From: Pleodorina starrii
Lineage: Eukaryota; Chlorophyta; Chlorophyceae; Chlamydomonadales; Volvocaceae
Length of the DNA: 64,000 nucleotides
Assembly: GCA_030267565.1 (NCBI GenBank)
Contig: BRXU01000011.1
Coordinates: 248,001 to 312,000, forward strand
Reading direction: 5' to 3'
Below are positions 28,559 through 40,064 of the stretch, piece by piece. Every line of letters begins with the position of its first letter. The first letter of the stretch is position 1. A program made the position numbers and the translations under genes. The notes beneath the pieces are model-generated. The model was not told the origin of the DNA, did no database searches, and saw only the letters and a program-made list of their open reading frames with translations.

Positions 28559-29858
28559 TTTTCAGCCATAGCCACACATGTCTGTCCACGGTTTTTGGGC
28601 GGGCTGGAGGATGAGCCGGCGGTTAAGTCCTGTCAAGTCCGGCGGCCAGCGGCACTCAAACGACTACGACCCAACGGTTGGCCCAGGTGTATGATAATAA
28701 ACATCCTGAACAACATGCATATCATAATTTAAATTTTGAAGTGACCGTTGAAGTGACCGAGCGAGGAGCTGTTTTCTCAGGCCGCTGTCTTTTACCTCCG
28801 AGCGAGAAGCATTTATTTGCATGCCGAAGTCGCAATCTTCGCGAATGTAAAGGTCCGCTAAATATTATATGATTAAAAATTTGTATGTAGAATCGTTGTT
28901 TACAAGGCAGCAGCGCAGCCGATTCGGCTAAAGTGTTCCGTTCGTTTGGAATCCGTGCGGTCGGAGGACGGTTGGTAGACAAACAGGCATCTCGGCCGCT
29001 TAAAATAACCCAATTTAACTCAAAGGAAAAATACATCATCAAACATCTCACGCGAACTGCTTTTTGCTCATCCGACCCGCGTCCGTCTGTTGGTGCGGAC
29101 CGTCAGGACCGTGCAGCCCTGCCTGACCAGGAGAGCGCTGTGGCGCGCGCACGCGATGGCACGGAGCTCGGGCGGGCGCGCCCTTGCACTATGCGTCATC
29201 ATGTTCACCGTGTTCACCATTCAAGACACGCATTCAAGGATGATACAGCGATCGTCGTTGGGGGGTGAGCAGCGGGACGGGATCATTTCCTGGCAGCAGC
29301 CGGCTAGCTAGCAGCAGCCCTACGCTGCAGCCGGCTCTGCAGGCCGCTGTCGCCAAAGACACAAAGCTCGTATCCCACAAGAATACAAGCTGCCGATAGA
29401 TATACAGTTTTATAATGCAGGATTGAGCTTACACTCTATGGCCTTAAACTTACATGAAATGCGCTTTTGCCATAGCCCGGCGCCTCTCTCTTTCCTTGCT
29501 GACATTCACAATTCAACTTCCTTTCTCTTCCTTCGGAGTGAAAAGTCGACTGCATCCGGGCCTTCCAGACCACTCGGCGGCTTAAATGGACCCCTCCAAA
29601 ATTCAAATCCTAACCGACTTCACACCCGCCGCACACCAGACCGAACACCGAAGTACCTGCCCATAAGTCGTCTTTCACTCGTCTTTCACTCGCTGCCCTC
29701 CGCACCTTCCGCAACTTTCGCACGACTAGCTCGTCCACGAGAACATCCCCTCCATCCCCGCGCCATGCCGCCCACAGCACACACCCCTCTCACGCCGCCG
29801 CCCCCTCTCTCCCTCCTCCCCAACACACACTCACATACACACATACACATCCCCCCGA
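28545..29858. other. Unique flank between LINE array and first gene
   Basis: GC content drops here compared with the array. Patches near 28720-28745 and 28855-28885 are AT-rich. I see no LINE sequence, no tRNA, and no open frame with protein-like composition. The last 100 nt before 29859 are pyrimidine/CA-rich and could be the 5' UTR or promoter region of the metalloprotease gene. Confidence 0.5.
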
Positions 29859-32800
29859 ATGAACGAAGTCGTCGCCACCGAGGACATTGTGCGGGCCTCC
29901 GCTCGAGGACTGCGCAACAAGCTCGACAAGGTAATGCTGCGCTAGCTGACCCAACCTGATTGACCCACGGGCGGGACGGTTTCCTGAAGCCCGACCCCAA
30001 CTGCACATTTATTTCTCGCGCAGCCCACCGTCAAGGGCGGTGAGGAGGTGGACGCATTCCAACGAGAGCATCGCCCGTTGACGGGAGACACGGTTTCCGT
30101 GAGTGATCGGAAAGCCCCACATCTGTAGAAGAATCGGATTTCCGTAGGATTAACCGAAGTTGTGGTTACGGATACGTACAGCGATGGCAGACAAGTGAAG
30201 TGTGAGGTAGGCCCAGGACGCGGACTTGCTTGCACGCCACCCACCTTTCCACGTAATAAGCAGCACGCTCCAGCAGATGTACGAATGGCAGTACGAACAA
30301 CATGTGGATATGCCGCTCTACGAGTGCTGAGCGCGCGCCCTTTGCACCGAGCACATTCCGCTGCATGTGCGCGCCGCCCGCAGGCGATTCCGGGTAGCAG
30401 CGCCAGCAGCAGCAGCGGGAGCGACGGCCGGCGGCGGCTGCTGGCCGACGGGGTCGACGAGGTGAGCGTCAGCCTCCGCCCAGGATCCGTCCGGCTGTCC
30501 GGGTGGTGGAAATAAAGGTCCACACGGAAGAGGGGTGCGGGGCTCCGTGCGTCGGTTGCGTGTTCTCCGGGAGAACACGCAACCGACGCACGCTCGGGAG
30601 AACTTCTCCCCACCCCGTGCTGCGGTCCGTTCGCGTCGTTTGGTACCCAAGATAGGCATGAACACACCGGTGTCCCCCCCGACCCGTTGTTCACTTGTTC
30701 TGTTCTTTCGCCAGGTGTATACGGAGGCCCCCAACGCTCTGCGCGCAGTGGTCTACCTAGTGGATTTCTGCGGCTGGAAGAACCCCTTCCGATCCCCCCA
30801 GGTGCGCGGCCAGCCACGGCCAAAGGGCCCAAGGGCCCAAAGGGCCAATAACCTCAGATTCATTAGGGGGGCAGACCTGGTCGGGGCGGGGAAGGCCAGT
30901 TGCAGGGACAGCGCGCGGGTTTGCAACGCCCGGCGCCTGGCGTGGAGCAGCGTCAGGCTAAGCCGAGAATGACTCCACGATCGAACCGCCCTCGGACGGA
31001 CAGCTTCCTTTGTTCGGGCCTCAAGTGGCGGGCCGCTGAAGGAAAGGTCCCGACGCCCTATACCACACACTGCTTCAAAGCAACGCCTCAATTTACCCCC
31101 TACCACACAAACACCCCCCAGACCGGCCCTTCTCCCCATCCGTTATGCCGTTTATTCGTGGTGAATGCCATTCCAGGAATTCAGGAAGTACCTTTTTGCC
31201 AACGAGACCGGCGCCTTGGAAGCCAATCTGCAGGTGGGGAGGTCGCAGTCACGTGGCTCGTCAGCGAAGCGCCCTCGGGTTCTTTGTCCCGTAAAGTCCT
31301 GTCCGTCAAAGTCCCTTGTCCATCTCGTAAAGTCCTTTGTCCATCCCGTAAAGTCCTTTTTACCCCTAATGAGACCGACCCATCATTGGCCTTTGGTCGA
31401 AACCTATCGATACGGTAGATGTACCTCCGTGTACCTTGACGACCAACCGATTTTGCGTTTTGCCGTACACCCTACGTACCTCCATCAGAGCTACTACGGC
31501 ACCTGCTCCTACGGCAAGGCCACGTGGGACCCCGCCAACGTGGTCGTGGTGGGCCCTATACAACTGGAGTGCCAGGGCAGGATGGCGGGCGGCACGGGCA
31601 TCCCCTTCAACGCAGCCACCTCCTGCTCACTATCCGAGGAGATGTACTGGACACGAGCTGCTGAACAGCAGGGGCAACAGGTACCTTCCGTGCCGTAGGC
31701 CGTAACCAAAAGGACCTCATGTACTACGTCTGTGTGCGAATGTGTGTGAACGTGGGTGTATGTGTGTGACACAGTTAGAACGTAGAAGAGAACCGCGCAA
31801 CCCAACCAACACCTGCATGCGTGCCCCCACGCACATGCCCTCGTGTGATTCGTCACCATTCACCCGCACCCGCACCCACACGACACGCCGCCGCCCCCGC
31901 TGCGTGTGCAGCTGGCGGTCAGGGATCCCAAGCTGAAGGAGATCCTGCAGTTCACGAAGCGGCGGCGATCCATGGTGATCCTGCCCTCGGATGCCAAGTG
32001 CGGCTTCTCGGGTCACGGAGACCAGGCGTGCCAGGACATCTGCAGCACCGTCGTCATGGTGAGTAGTACGGGAGTACTGCGATACGGGCGGCTGCTGCAG
32101 ATGGCGGGAATTATCGTGATGGTTTAGATGAGTGTCTGCGCGGAAGTACTTCCGTGCTATTCCGTACTTTTGGACGAGACAGATGCTGCTGCGATGGTCG
32201 TGTCGCTGTCCTGCTCGACAACATACGAGATCTCGCAACACCCACACACCCAGTCACCCACCACTGTAACAAACACCATACACCCGCACACGCACATACA
32301 AACCAACATACAGCCCTCCATTTCCCGTTGGTATGGCGAATTCGATCCGCTTGCGTGTCCCAGGTCCGCAACGTGAGCGAAACCCTGAGTACCTCTACCT
32401 TGCTTTACTTGCATGAACCCGTCTGCCCCAACTCCTCAGGCCAGGAACGGCGTACCCAACATCTACAGCATGTTTCATGAATTGCAGCACAACTACGGTC
32501 TCGGTCATGCTGGCAGGTCCGTAATGTTGTACTTTTAAGTACGGGTGCCGTACATGCCACGCCTGAGAAGATGATAAGCGTGGCCCTGCAAAAGGACGGA
32601 ACAGCGTCTCATTACGTTGGGGCGTTGGGGGTTTAGGCGAATGAAGACAGGGCCTGATGCTGACGACGTGCATAGCGGGCGTGCTCCCATGCTAATCCAT
32701 GGCATTGTTTTTGTTGTGGCACGGCCGGCAGGCCCGTCAAAACCCTTCCAACGCTGCGCCTCCGCCGTCCGCCCTCCTTGCACTTCACCGCTGCCGTACC

Positions 32801-33888
32801 CCTGTCGTACCCAGGGCTGCAAACCCGTACGGCGACGGGTCCGACCCCATGGGCACCCACGCATCCATCAACTCCGGCCTCCAGTGCCACAACGCGCCGC
32901 AGAACTGGCGCATGGGCTGGGCCGGCCCCATCCCCGGCGGTCACCTCACTGCCGCCAACTTCACACCCGCCGCCAACCGCCTCACCCTCACCATCCCAGC
33001 CGCCAGCACCAGCGACCAGAACATGGTCATCTTGAGGCTGGGCCTACAGTCCCCGCAGCCGGGCGCGCCGGCCATAGCCTACCCCAACTACTTTATCAGT
33101 TACCGCGTCCGCAACGCCACCTTTGGCGGTTACGACTCGGGCCTGCCGGCGGCCTTCCATCGAAAGGTGACCATCCACGCCTACAACGGCACCACAGACG
33201 ACCGCGACGGCAACACCACCTCCCTCCAAGACGCCGGGCCGCGCTTCACCAGACCGGACAGCGCCTTCCCCGCCGGCGACGGCTGGATGGCGCCCTTCTC
33301 GCCCCTCGACCCGGCCACGGGCCTGGGCGGCGGCCTGCGTGTGAGGGTCGTGTCGACGAGCGCCACGTCCGCGGTGGTGGAGCTGTGCCGCATGTACGCC
33401 CAGACGGAGGGTGTCCGCGGCAGCGCCGACTGCCGTACCAACCTGGACCGCGACTGGTGAGTGAGTGGGATGGGTGCGGATGGAGCCACGAGCGACACAA
33501 GCAATGGCCGCGCGGACGGGCGGGGATGGCTCGGGGTGCGTGCTGGTTTCGGATCTGGAGCTCATCGATTTAGAAGCTATGTGACTGCTTGTAACCCTGC
33601 TGTACTACTTTTTGCATGAAGGTGCGTATTTGACAAAGCTGTGGTGAGCTCCTGGTGGGGTCCAGTCTTCGCATGCATGTCAGATGTCACACGCGCAAAA
33701 GGAGGCCGCCAGCAGATGACTGCAGTCATAGGCGTAGGGTGGCTGCAGACCCCAACTACACAGTACGGCAACTGTACGGCGTGTCTGTCCGTACGACCCG
33801 CTGTGCCTCACCCCTTGCCTTGCCCCCGCCCCCGGACCCCGCCAACAGTGACGGCTTGATCGGGGCAGCGGACCCCGACTGCAAGTAG
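29859..33888 (+). CDS. Peptidase M11 (gametolysin-type metalloprotease)
   Basis: This is a zinc metalloprotease of the gametolysin/VMP family, which digests cell-wall or extracellular-matrix glycoproteins in volvocine algae. Secure exons: 30384-30461, 30715-30801, 31177-31233, 31489-31680, 31912-32058, 32440-32516, 32815-33456, 33738-33888; all phases match. The zinc motif HELQHNYGLGHAG (HExxHxxGxxH) spans the end of exon 32440-32516, and the Met-turn DPMG lies at about 32847. A cysteine-containing segment (SYYGTCSYGKATW) precedes it, as in gametolysins. RRRLLA in the first secure exon resembles the usual propeptide end. Likely N-terminal exons are 29859-29930, 30024-30098, 30129-30206 and one near 30264-30303, but joining them needs a 30-nt intron and shows no signal peptide, so the N-terminus is unsure. 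Confidence 0.8.
30546..30592. repeat. Perfect 23-bp inverted repeat, 1-nt loop
   Basis: Arms 30546-30568 and 30570-30592 are exact reverse complements around a single G. It lies in the intron 30462-30714 of the metalloprotease gene. A second small palindrome (GGAGAA..TTCTCC) follows at about 30598-30610. Such a near-loopless hairpin is unlikely by chance and may be a transposon remnant, a replication-slip product or an assembly fold-back. Confidence 0.9.
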
Positions 33889-35120
33889 CCGAATTGCAAC
33901 GCGTGAGCGCTGGAAGCGGCGGTGATCCGCAATGGCCACGGCCCCCGGTTTTGGCAGGAGCATGATGAATAGCACTTGATGGGTTATAAAATAAAATATA
34001 TATTAAATAGCGCGATAATATGTATTAAATATAGCGTTAAGGGACTCGATCCTGGTCATACTCCTCCCCGCCTGGAGCGAACGTCCTCGGGGGCCCTGGG
34101 ATGATCGCGCCTTAGGATAACCGCACCTTGGACCCGACACGATTGCATGGCCGTTATGCAAGGGTCGGCGGCGTCCCAGAACCGCTGCACTTCCGGAATC
34201 CGTGAACATTGTGGGGGGGGACGGAGCGAACGGGGAGTGTCTGGGGGAGTGCACTACACAGACACAATATACAACGACACCGCAACATCTTCATTTTTAT
34301 TTTTTTTAATGACCGGTGACTACCGTGCAAAGCGTGGAACGCGATAATAAGGACGGGGGACTGCAGGGGGGCATGATGTGTACCGTTAGTTGTTAAGGTT
34401 TTTACGGTTGTCGTTGGTTTTCTGTTTTACGGTAGTGGGCTCCAGAGCCTCCCGAAAGCTGTTAATATCTTGTCGACCAAACCGCCGCGCGGCACAGTTG
34501 AAAGCTCACGCGGCGTCTGCTGCCGCTGCTGCTGCGGCTGCTGCTGCTGCAGAGCGCGCGGCCGCACTGGGACACCGGTGTCTTGCTTGGTCGCGGCTGC
34601 TGCTGCTGCTGCTGCGTCGCACATACGTTACCGTATCGTCTCACGGGGGGCTCTGACGCACTGACTCACGTTAGGTCTCCGGAGGAGCAGCCGGAGTCAG
34701 GGCGGCGAAGCGCAGGCGTCGTCCTCCAGGACACCGCTGAGAGAAGGACACCGCAACACACACGGGGATGCACGCCAACGTGTAATCACGACGTAAGCCC
34801 CTCCCCCCCTCGGCTCGCTCGGTCCCCTGCAGCGGCCCCTACCCGGGACCGTTCCGGTTTCATTCCGGGTCCCTTCGCTAACGCCGTCTCCGTTTCTTCA
34901 CTCGCCGTCTCGGTACTTTCTCTGTTTTCCTTACCTCCCAGTCCTCGGATGAAAGCTCCGCCAGTCCAAAATCATCCATCCATACGGTATTTTAGAGGCG
35001 CATCCAAGCTTCTGCCCCGCGCGTGCATAATTCCAATCGGCCCAAACAACCCAGCAGCGGGCCCAGCTACGCTCTCGCCCGCGCGGTTTGCCGCGCTGTC
35101 CGCGCCCCCACGCAACATGA
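33889..35120. other. Intergenic region between M11 and OPR-like genes
   Basis: This holds a short AT-rich block (33985-34040) with two near-copies of ATTAAATAGCG, a T-rich run near 34290-34310, and CTG/CAG-type triplets at 34515-34615. A copy of a dispersed ~60-bp repeat lies at 34867-34938. No gene can be supported: the open frames are triplet-driven. The 3' UTRs of both convergent neighbours probably lie here. Confidence 0.5.
34867..34938 (+). repeat. Dispersed ~60-bp repeat, member 1
   Basis: It shares the core CGCTAACGCCGTCTCCGT, the preceding GGGTCC and the following TCTGTTTT..CC with 50781-50845 and 56499-56560. This member is the most divergent and lies between genes. Confidence 0.7.
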
Positions 35121-37603
35121 TCACCGGGCAAAGCCCCAGGACCTAAACGCAGAGCCCCCTCCGCCTCCGCCTCCGCCGCGGCCTCCTCCTCCTCCTCCTC
35201 CTCCTCCTCCCCTGCCGCCGCCGCCGCCGCCGCGCTCCTCTCTGGGCTCGCTCCAACCCGCGCCGCTGGCCTTCTGCCGCAGCAGCGCCGCTTCCCGTTC
35301 CGGCAGCCGCAGCCCCCACACATCCATCGCCTGCTGCACGCGCGTCGCGTCGTTGGCCCGCAACTGCCGTACCAGTCGCCGCAGCGCGCCCAGCAGCTCC
35401 TCCCGCGCCTCCGCGTCCGGCAAGTACGACTTGACGTACGACAATGCCAGCATGGTCCACGACAGCTCCTCGCCAGTCCACGTCTGGCCGCCAAGCTCCC
35501 CGAGCAACCGTGACTCCCACCGCCTGGCCTCCCCGGCGCTCGGCTGCAGCCCCAAGCCGACGGCGCTGCGCAGCGCGCGCGCCATAGCCGTACGGCCCGT
35601 GCGCGCCGCCACCGCCGGCGGCAGCGTCAGCGCCATGTCGTGCAAGCGTCGTACCGCCGCCGGCGGCAGATCCAGCCGCAGAAGCTGCGCGCCCACCAGC
35701 AGGCAGTCGGGGTTGTCGAGCGGCAGCGACGCTGCGGCGACGTCGTCGTCGTCGTCGCCGCCGTTGTACGACATTGCGTCGACGACGGCCGCCAGACGGG
35801 CCTTGTGGCTCGCGCCCATCCTGCCGCCGCAGACCGCAGCCATCCTGAACACGATCTGGGCGACCGCCGTGGGACTCTCCACCCAGCCGCTGCTGTGGCC
35901 GCCGCTGCCGCCGCCGTTGCGGCTGCCGCCGTCGCGATCGCGACACGACGCCGCCGCGTCCGCCGCGCCTTCCGCCGCCGTCAGTACGGCGGCCTCCATC
36001 GCTTGAATCGTGGCTTCCTCCAGCGCCTCCTCCAGGTCATCGCTCCAGGAGTACGGCAGACCCGCCATGCCGTACCAGAGCTGCGTGGCGTCCCGTATGT
36101 CCAGCCGCTGGGCACCTCCGCCTCCGCCTCCGCCTCCGCCGGGCTGCTGCTGCTGCTGCGATGGCGCCAGAAGCTGTAGCAGCTCGACGGCGCGCTGTTG
36201 CAACAGCCGGATTGCCTGCTCGGGGCTACTGCTGCTGCTGTTGCTGTTGCTATCGCCGCTGTTAGACTGCTGTGCTCTGTCGCCGTCGCGGCTGGGTCTG
36301 CAGGACTTGAGGATGCCGTCTCCAACCTGACAGCCGTCGGAAAGAAAAGGGGCGCCGGTGGAGAGGGGGAGAGGTAAGAGGGGGAGTTGTCGCAGGTGAG
36401 TCATACAGCCTTGATGTTCCAACGCCCAACGTTGTAATGGGAGGACCGTAACGGCACTCGTCGCGGGCCGCGTCGTGTAAGAGTCGAGGCCGAGGAGACG
36501 TTGACGGTGGGAGCGCCTGCGGCGGCGCCCTGGCCGGTATGGACCGCCCTGTGAGCAAAGCAAACGACTCCCACCGCGCCGCAAATACCCGTGCGTATGT
36601 TCGTGTATGTTCGTGTATGTGTATGTATGTGTATGTATGCGCATGTATGTGTGTGTATGTCCCTGCCAGCCTGCCAGCCGTTTGCTCCACCGACCCATGA
36701 TCGCATCCCGCCAATGGGTTTCGGGTTTCCGCACGCTGCCGTACTTCGCACCTTGGCCATACCCCAGAACGTGTTGGCGATCTGACGGAGGTCCATCTCA
36801 ACCGCCACCGCAGCCGTCGGATCCAGTAGCTGCCGTACGACAGCCGTGCCCGGTGAGGCCGTGCCCTCCCCCACGTCGCCGGCGGCGTCCCCGCCGCCGC
36901 CGCCACCGCCGCCGTCGGCTGCGGAAGTCGGCCCTCGGCCTCGCGCGCCGTTGGATCTGGACTGCAGGCTCCCAAGCCGCACCCAGGCGGTTGCGACGTT
37001 GACCGCGGTCAACGCCTCGGGCGGTTGGTTTCGGAGCAGTTGTGCCAGCTGCTGGCAACTCTCGACGTCCTTGAGATGGCGGTTCAGGGTGGCGCGAGGT
37101 GATACGCGATCGTACGACGGCGGCGCATTAGATTCTCTTGGACGGTACGGCCCTCTGCTGCGCTCGCCGCCGCCGCGGCCGCGGCCGCGGCCGCCGCCGT
37201 CGCCGTCGGCCCTCCGTTCCCGTCGGCCCTCTTCCCATTTACCGAAATCGACGTCGCCGTTGTTGGCGCGTCGGTGGCCACCGCTTCCGCGACCTCTTCC
37301 GCCCCGCCCTCCGCGCCGGTCGCCATCGCTGGCCCGCGACTCCCGGCGCTGCGTGGAATTGCTGCCGTACTTCCGTACTGCCGAAGGCTCGTCATTGGCG
37401 CTGGCGCTGGCAGCGGCGACGATCGACGTTCGCTGATGCGCTTCACCTTTTGCGACAAGGCAGGCGGGGTGGTGGTGGTGGTGATGGTGATGAGATAGCC
37501 TGCTGGGCCCGACTGCGACGGCTGGGCTTGCAGCTGGCGGTGTTGGAGGTACTTGTTGGGGGCTGCTGGCCGGAGCCTGAAGGCCGAGGAGGTTGGGATT
37601 GCT
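35121..37603 (-). CDS. Helical-repeat, OPR-like protein (probable organelle RNA factor)
   Basis: There are two exons on the minus strand: 37603-36752 (5' limit open) and 36326-35121, phase 0, with a pyrimidine-rich acceptor before 36326. At least 685 aa. A basic Gly/Arg-rich N-terminal region is followed by TLNRHLKDVESCQQLAQLL, then a run of degenerate helical units: QIANTFWGMAKV, DATQLWYGMAGL, AVAQIVFRMAAV, ELSWTMLALSYV. This pattern is typical of Chlamydomonas octotricopeptide-repeat proteins that act on chloroplast or mitochondrial RNA. The C-terminus is poly-Gly (GGN-coded). The reading frame stays open to 37603 but has no ATG, so the start codon sits in an unseen upstream exon or there is a sequence error. 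Family call by pattern only. Confidence 0.55.
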
Positions 37604-37670
37604 TTATGTGCCGTGTTCGGAATCTTAAGGGAGGGGAAGGTAAGGCTTGGGACTTTCGAGCACTGGTGCA

Positions 37671-37889
37671 ATGCCAATGCGGTTTGTCGCGAGGCTCCGG
37701 GAACGTCGCCGGCAAAGTTGGCATGACGTTATACCCTACGAACCTGCTGCAGACGCACTCCGCGCCCAAAACATGTCGACATCTGCATTTTCGGAGTCAA
37801 TTCTGCCGCATAACCTCGACGGGGCTCAGCTTGGAAACCTGGCGGCTACTTGTTGCCGACACCCGAGCGTGTATATATTATTGCTGTAA
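37671..37889 (+). CDS. Small open frame ending in TGTAA (doubtful)
   Basis: A 72-aa frame starts with two Met codons and has a charged start (RLRERRRQSWHDVIPYEP). It ends at a stop that overlaps a TGTAA signal (37885-37889). The segment MSTSAFSESI at 37773 resembles the start MSTQYSES of the next gene, hinting at a duplicated first exon or an alternative upstream exon. It lies divergently next to the 5' end of the OPR-like gene. It could also be that gene's promoter or 5' UTR. No function recognised. Confidence 0.25.
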   Translation: MPMRFVARLRERRRQSWHDVIPYEPAADALRAQNMSTSAFSESILPHNLDGAQLGNLAATCCRHPSVYILLL

Positions 37890-38181
37890 ACTTGCGATTC
37901 TTGGGGGTTAGTAAATAAACTGCATGACGATGGCATTGGTGTGCCGTCGGTGTAGAGCCTTGCAAATGCAAGCTGCTGACCGGTACTTGCCGTGCAACCT
38001 TCGATCATGGAACGATTTGGCAAACGAGCATCGTGCTTATAATGCACAATCATCGCTGTAAAATTCCTTCAACAACGACTCAAAACTACAGCAGGGTTAT
38101 TCCATTATTTGCTGACGTTAAGTTGCCCTCGGGTCAACCGTCCTAAACTTTTCCTTGATATCGCAGTGCGGCCACCCATCA

Positions 38182-38394
38182 ATGTCGACTCAGTATTCAG
38201 AATCCAGGCCACTTCATGGTAGCGCGGTGCAGACACCGCTTTACGAGAAGATGCGTGAGTATGCGCACAGCAACAAGGTCCAGGAGCTTCTACAGAAGAT
38301 GACGGCGGACTTGTTTGTTGAGCGGCCACAAGAGCCTGTCGGCTGGATGATTAAATGGCTGGCAGAGGAGCAGAAGCGACAAGGCCTGGCTTAA
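38182..38394 (+). CDS. RIIa/Dpy-30-type dimerisation protein (70 aa)
   Basis: The region YAHSNKVQELLQKM...VERPQEPVGWMIKWLAEEQKR (residues about 27-67) fits the RIIa/Dpy-30 four-helix dimerisation fold: a first amphipathic helix, an ERPxxP turn, then a second helix. Proteins with this fold include flagellar radial-spoke and adenylate-kinase-associated subunits that dock on AKAP-like helices. The ATG at 38182 follows an acceptor-like site (ATATCGCAG at 38158-38166) with a branch-like CTAAAC, so an intron in the 5' UTR is likely. The whole protein would be one exon. A TGTAA signal lies at 38879-38883. Confidence 0.65.
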   Translation: MSTQYSESRPLHGSAVQTPLYEKMREYAHSNKVQELLQKMTADLFVERPQEPVGWMIKWLAEEQKRQGLA

Positions 38395-40064
38395 ATGCCG
38401 CGGAGCCCCTTTGAAGCGCCGCGTAGCTGTAGTGCGTACACTGAAGGGGTGCCTTTGTGTCATATATGTGGTGTTTATAGGTGCGCGCGCAGAGCGACGG
38501 CCTGCAACATGTTGCAACCGTAAGGGCGCTTTTGGCAATATAACATATATTTGCCCGATGGGGTGCCGAGATAAGCATGCAGTGCGGTCAGGGGTGCCCG
38601 ATGGTCTGGAGGTGCCAGTTGGCGTCTGTTTATCATGAGGTAGGGGTCTCGGGGTGAGTTGGCGGGTGTTGGGGGGCCGCTGCTGCAGTGATGTAGATGC
38701 ACTTTTTGACATCGACCGCGAACTTCAAGCGCTAGCGTTTGGATATGGAGCGGGCCGTGCTGGTTGGTTTTGGGGCCACCAGGTCTTCCACCCCGCTTCC
38801 ACCCCTGCCTGTCAAGGGCAGGCGAGGTCCTCCGTACGTGGCCTCGTTTTAGGTACTTATAAAGTCCGCTGGAACAAATGTAAAGTTATTGTACCCCCAT
38901 GCGTGTGGAGCGTCAGCTGAGCCCCAAAGGCGGTTCTATGCTGGTATCAGGTGGCTAACTGGCTTTGTTGTTAACCCTAGGCTCCAGACCGCAAAGTGGA
39001 AGGCTCAGCCAGCGCAGCCTGGCCGAGTACGGCAAGGGCTCAATGCATGGAGCCCGACCATTCAAGAACTTGTTAGTGGGGTTTGCCAGTGCCTAGGAGA
39101 GGCGAGTCGGGGGCTCGAGGCCATGACCTTGACCGGGGGCCAAGGTAGGTCTTGCGGCTCCATATGCCCCGCCTTGCCACCAAGGCCCTACCACTGGTAT
39201 CACTCTGTATTGCGCGATTGTCACTGACTGCCTGGTGACTAATGCGGCCATGGGAAGACAGGGAAGTGCTGCACGCAGCAGGAACAGCCCCACAGCCAGC
39301 TTCAGTGCAAACTACCTGATGCACGCGAGATCCGAGCAGTCAAGCTCCCGTACGGCATGCCATCTCGGGCCACTTGGGCAGAGCGCAGGCAGGCGCAGCG
39401 TGCCATGCGCCATGACAAGGCAAAAATAAAGAACGGCTAAGCCCATTCCCATACGACGGCTTTGTGTGGATGCTGCTGAGAACTCTCCGGAGTCCAGACA
39501 TCGGCTTCGTCTCAGAGGGGTTGGCGGTTGTGTCTGCCGTACACATACTGACAATGTGCACTAACTTCTCCGAACGCGAAACATATGCCCGATAGTTTAC
39601 AGGTGGGCTGCATAGGTTGGAGAATTTGTTATAGATATCTCATAGTTGGTGAGCTGCCTTCTGGTAGTTCCCTGATCGGAGGGGCGCGGTCCCTACCGCT
39701 TACCGTGAAGCAACCGACATGAAGATCTCCATTGAGGTCGAGATCCAGCCTGATGAAGTAGGACTAGCGACCGAGCTGCTCAGCACTCTGAGGTGCGGGT
39801 CTCGACATTGTTGAGATCGACGGGGCTGACAGGTTGCGGCGAAGCGTTGGTGTCTCGGCTTTGTATATAACGCCGTGCATGTATGTTGAGCTGTTAACTA
39901 GTTGTTGGGCTCACGTTCGGATTTGATTTGCGGCTGGGAGGCCGGCGGAATGGGTGCGCGGCACCTTTCGACCGAAATTAGCGCGGCTAAAGCCCACATG
40001 GTACATGAGCATTTAACGACACCACAATATAGAGATCAGTGGCCTGAAAAAGTTTTGGCGCCAC
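38395..40064. other. Intergenic region, 3' UTR of RIIa gene and upstream of WD40 gene
   Basis: A TGTAA signal at 38879-38883 is about 485 nt behind the RIIa stop. A TATA-like GTATATAA lies at 39863-39870, about 200 nt upstream of the first plausible ATG of the WD40 gene. No tRNA or convincing coding frame is visible in between. Confidence 0.45.

Noticed and set aside
29942..30832. 296-aa minus-strand frame over the metalloprotease gene
   Set aside because: It runs antisense through exons and introns that join in phase on the + strand, with no domain of its own.
36327..36734. N-terminal extension of the minus-strand frame rich in His/Thr/Tyr (HTHTYMRIHTHTYTY)
   Set aside because: It is a translated CA/TG microsatellite in the intron; a good acceptor lies at 36326.
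38995..39120. tRNA- or SINE-like boxes (A-box-like TGGCCGAGTACGG near 39021, B-box-like GGCTCGAGGCC near 39110)
   Set aside because: The boxes are about 90 nt apart, no cloverleaf stems pair, and there is no terminator run. Probably chance.
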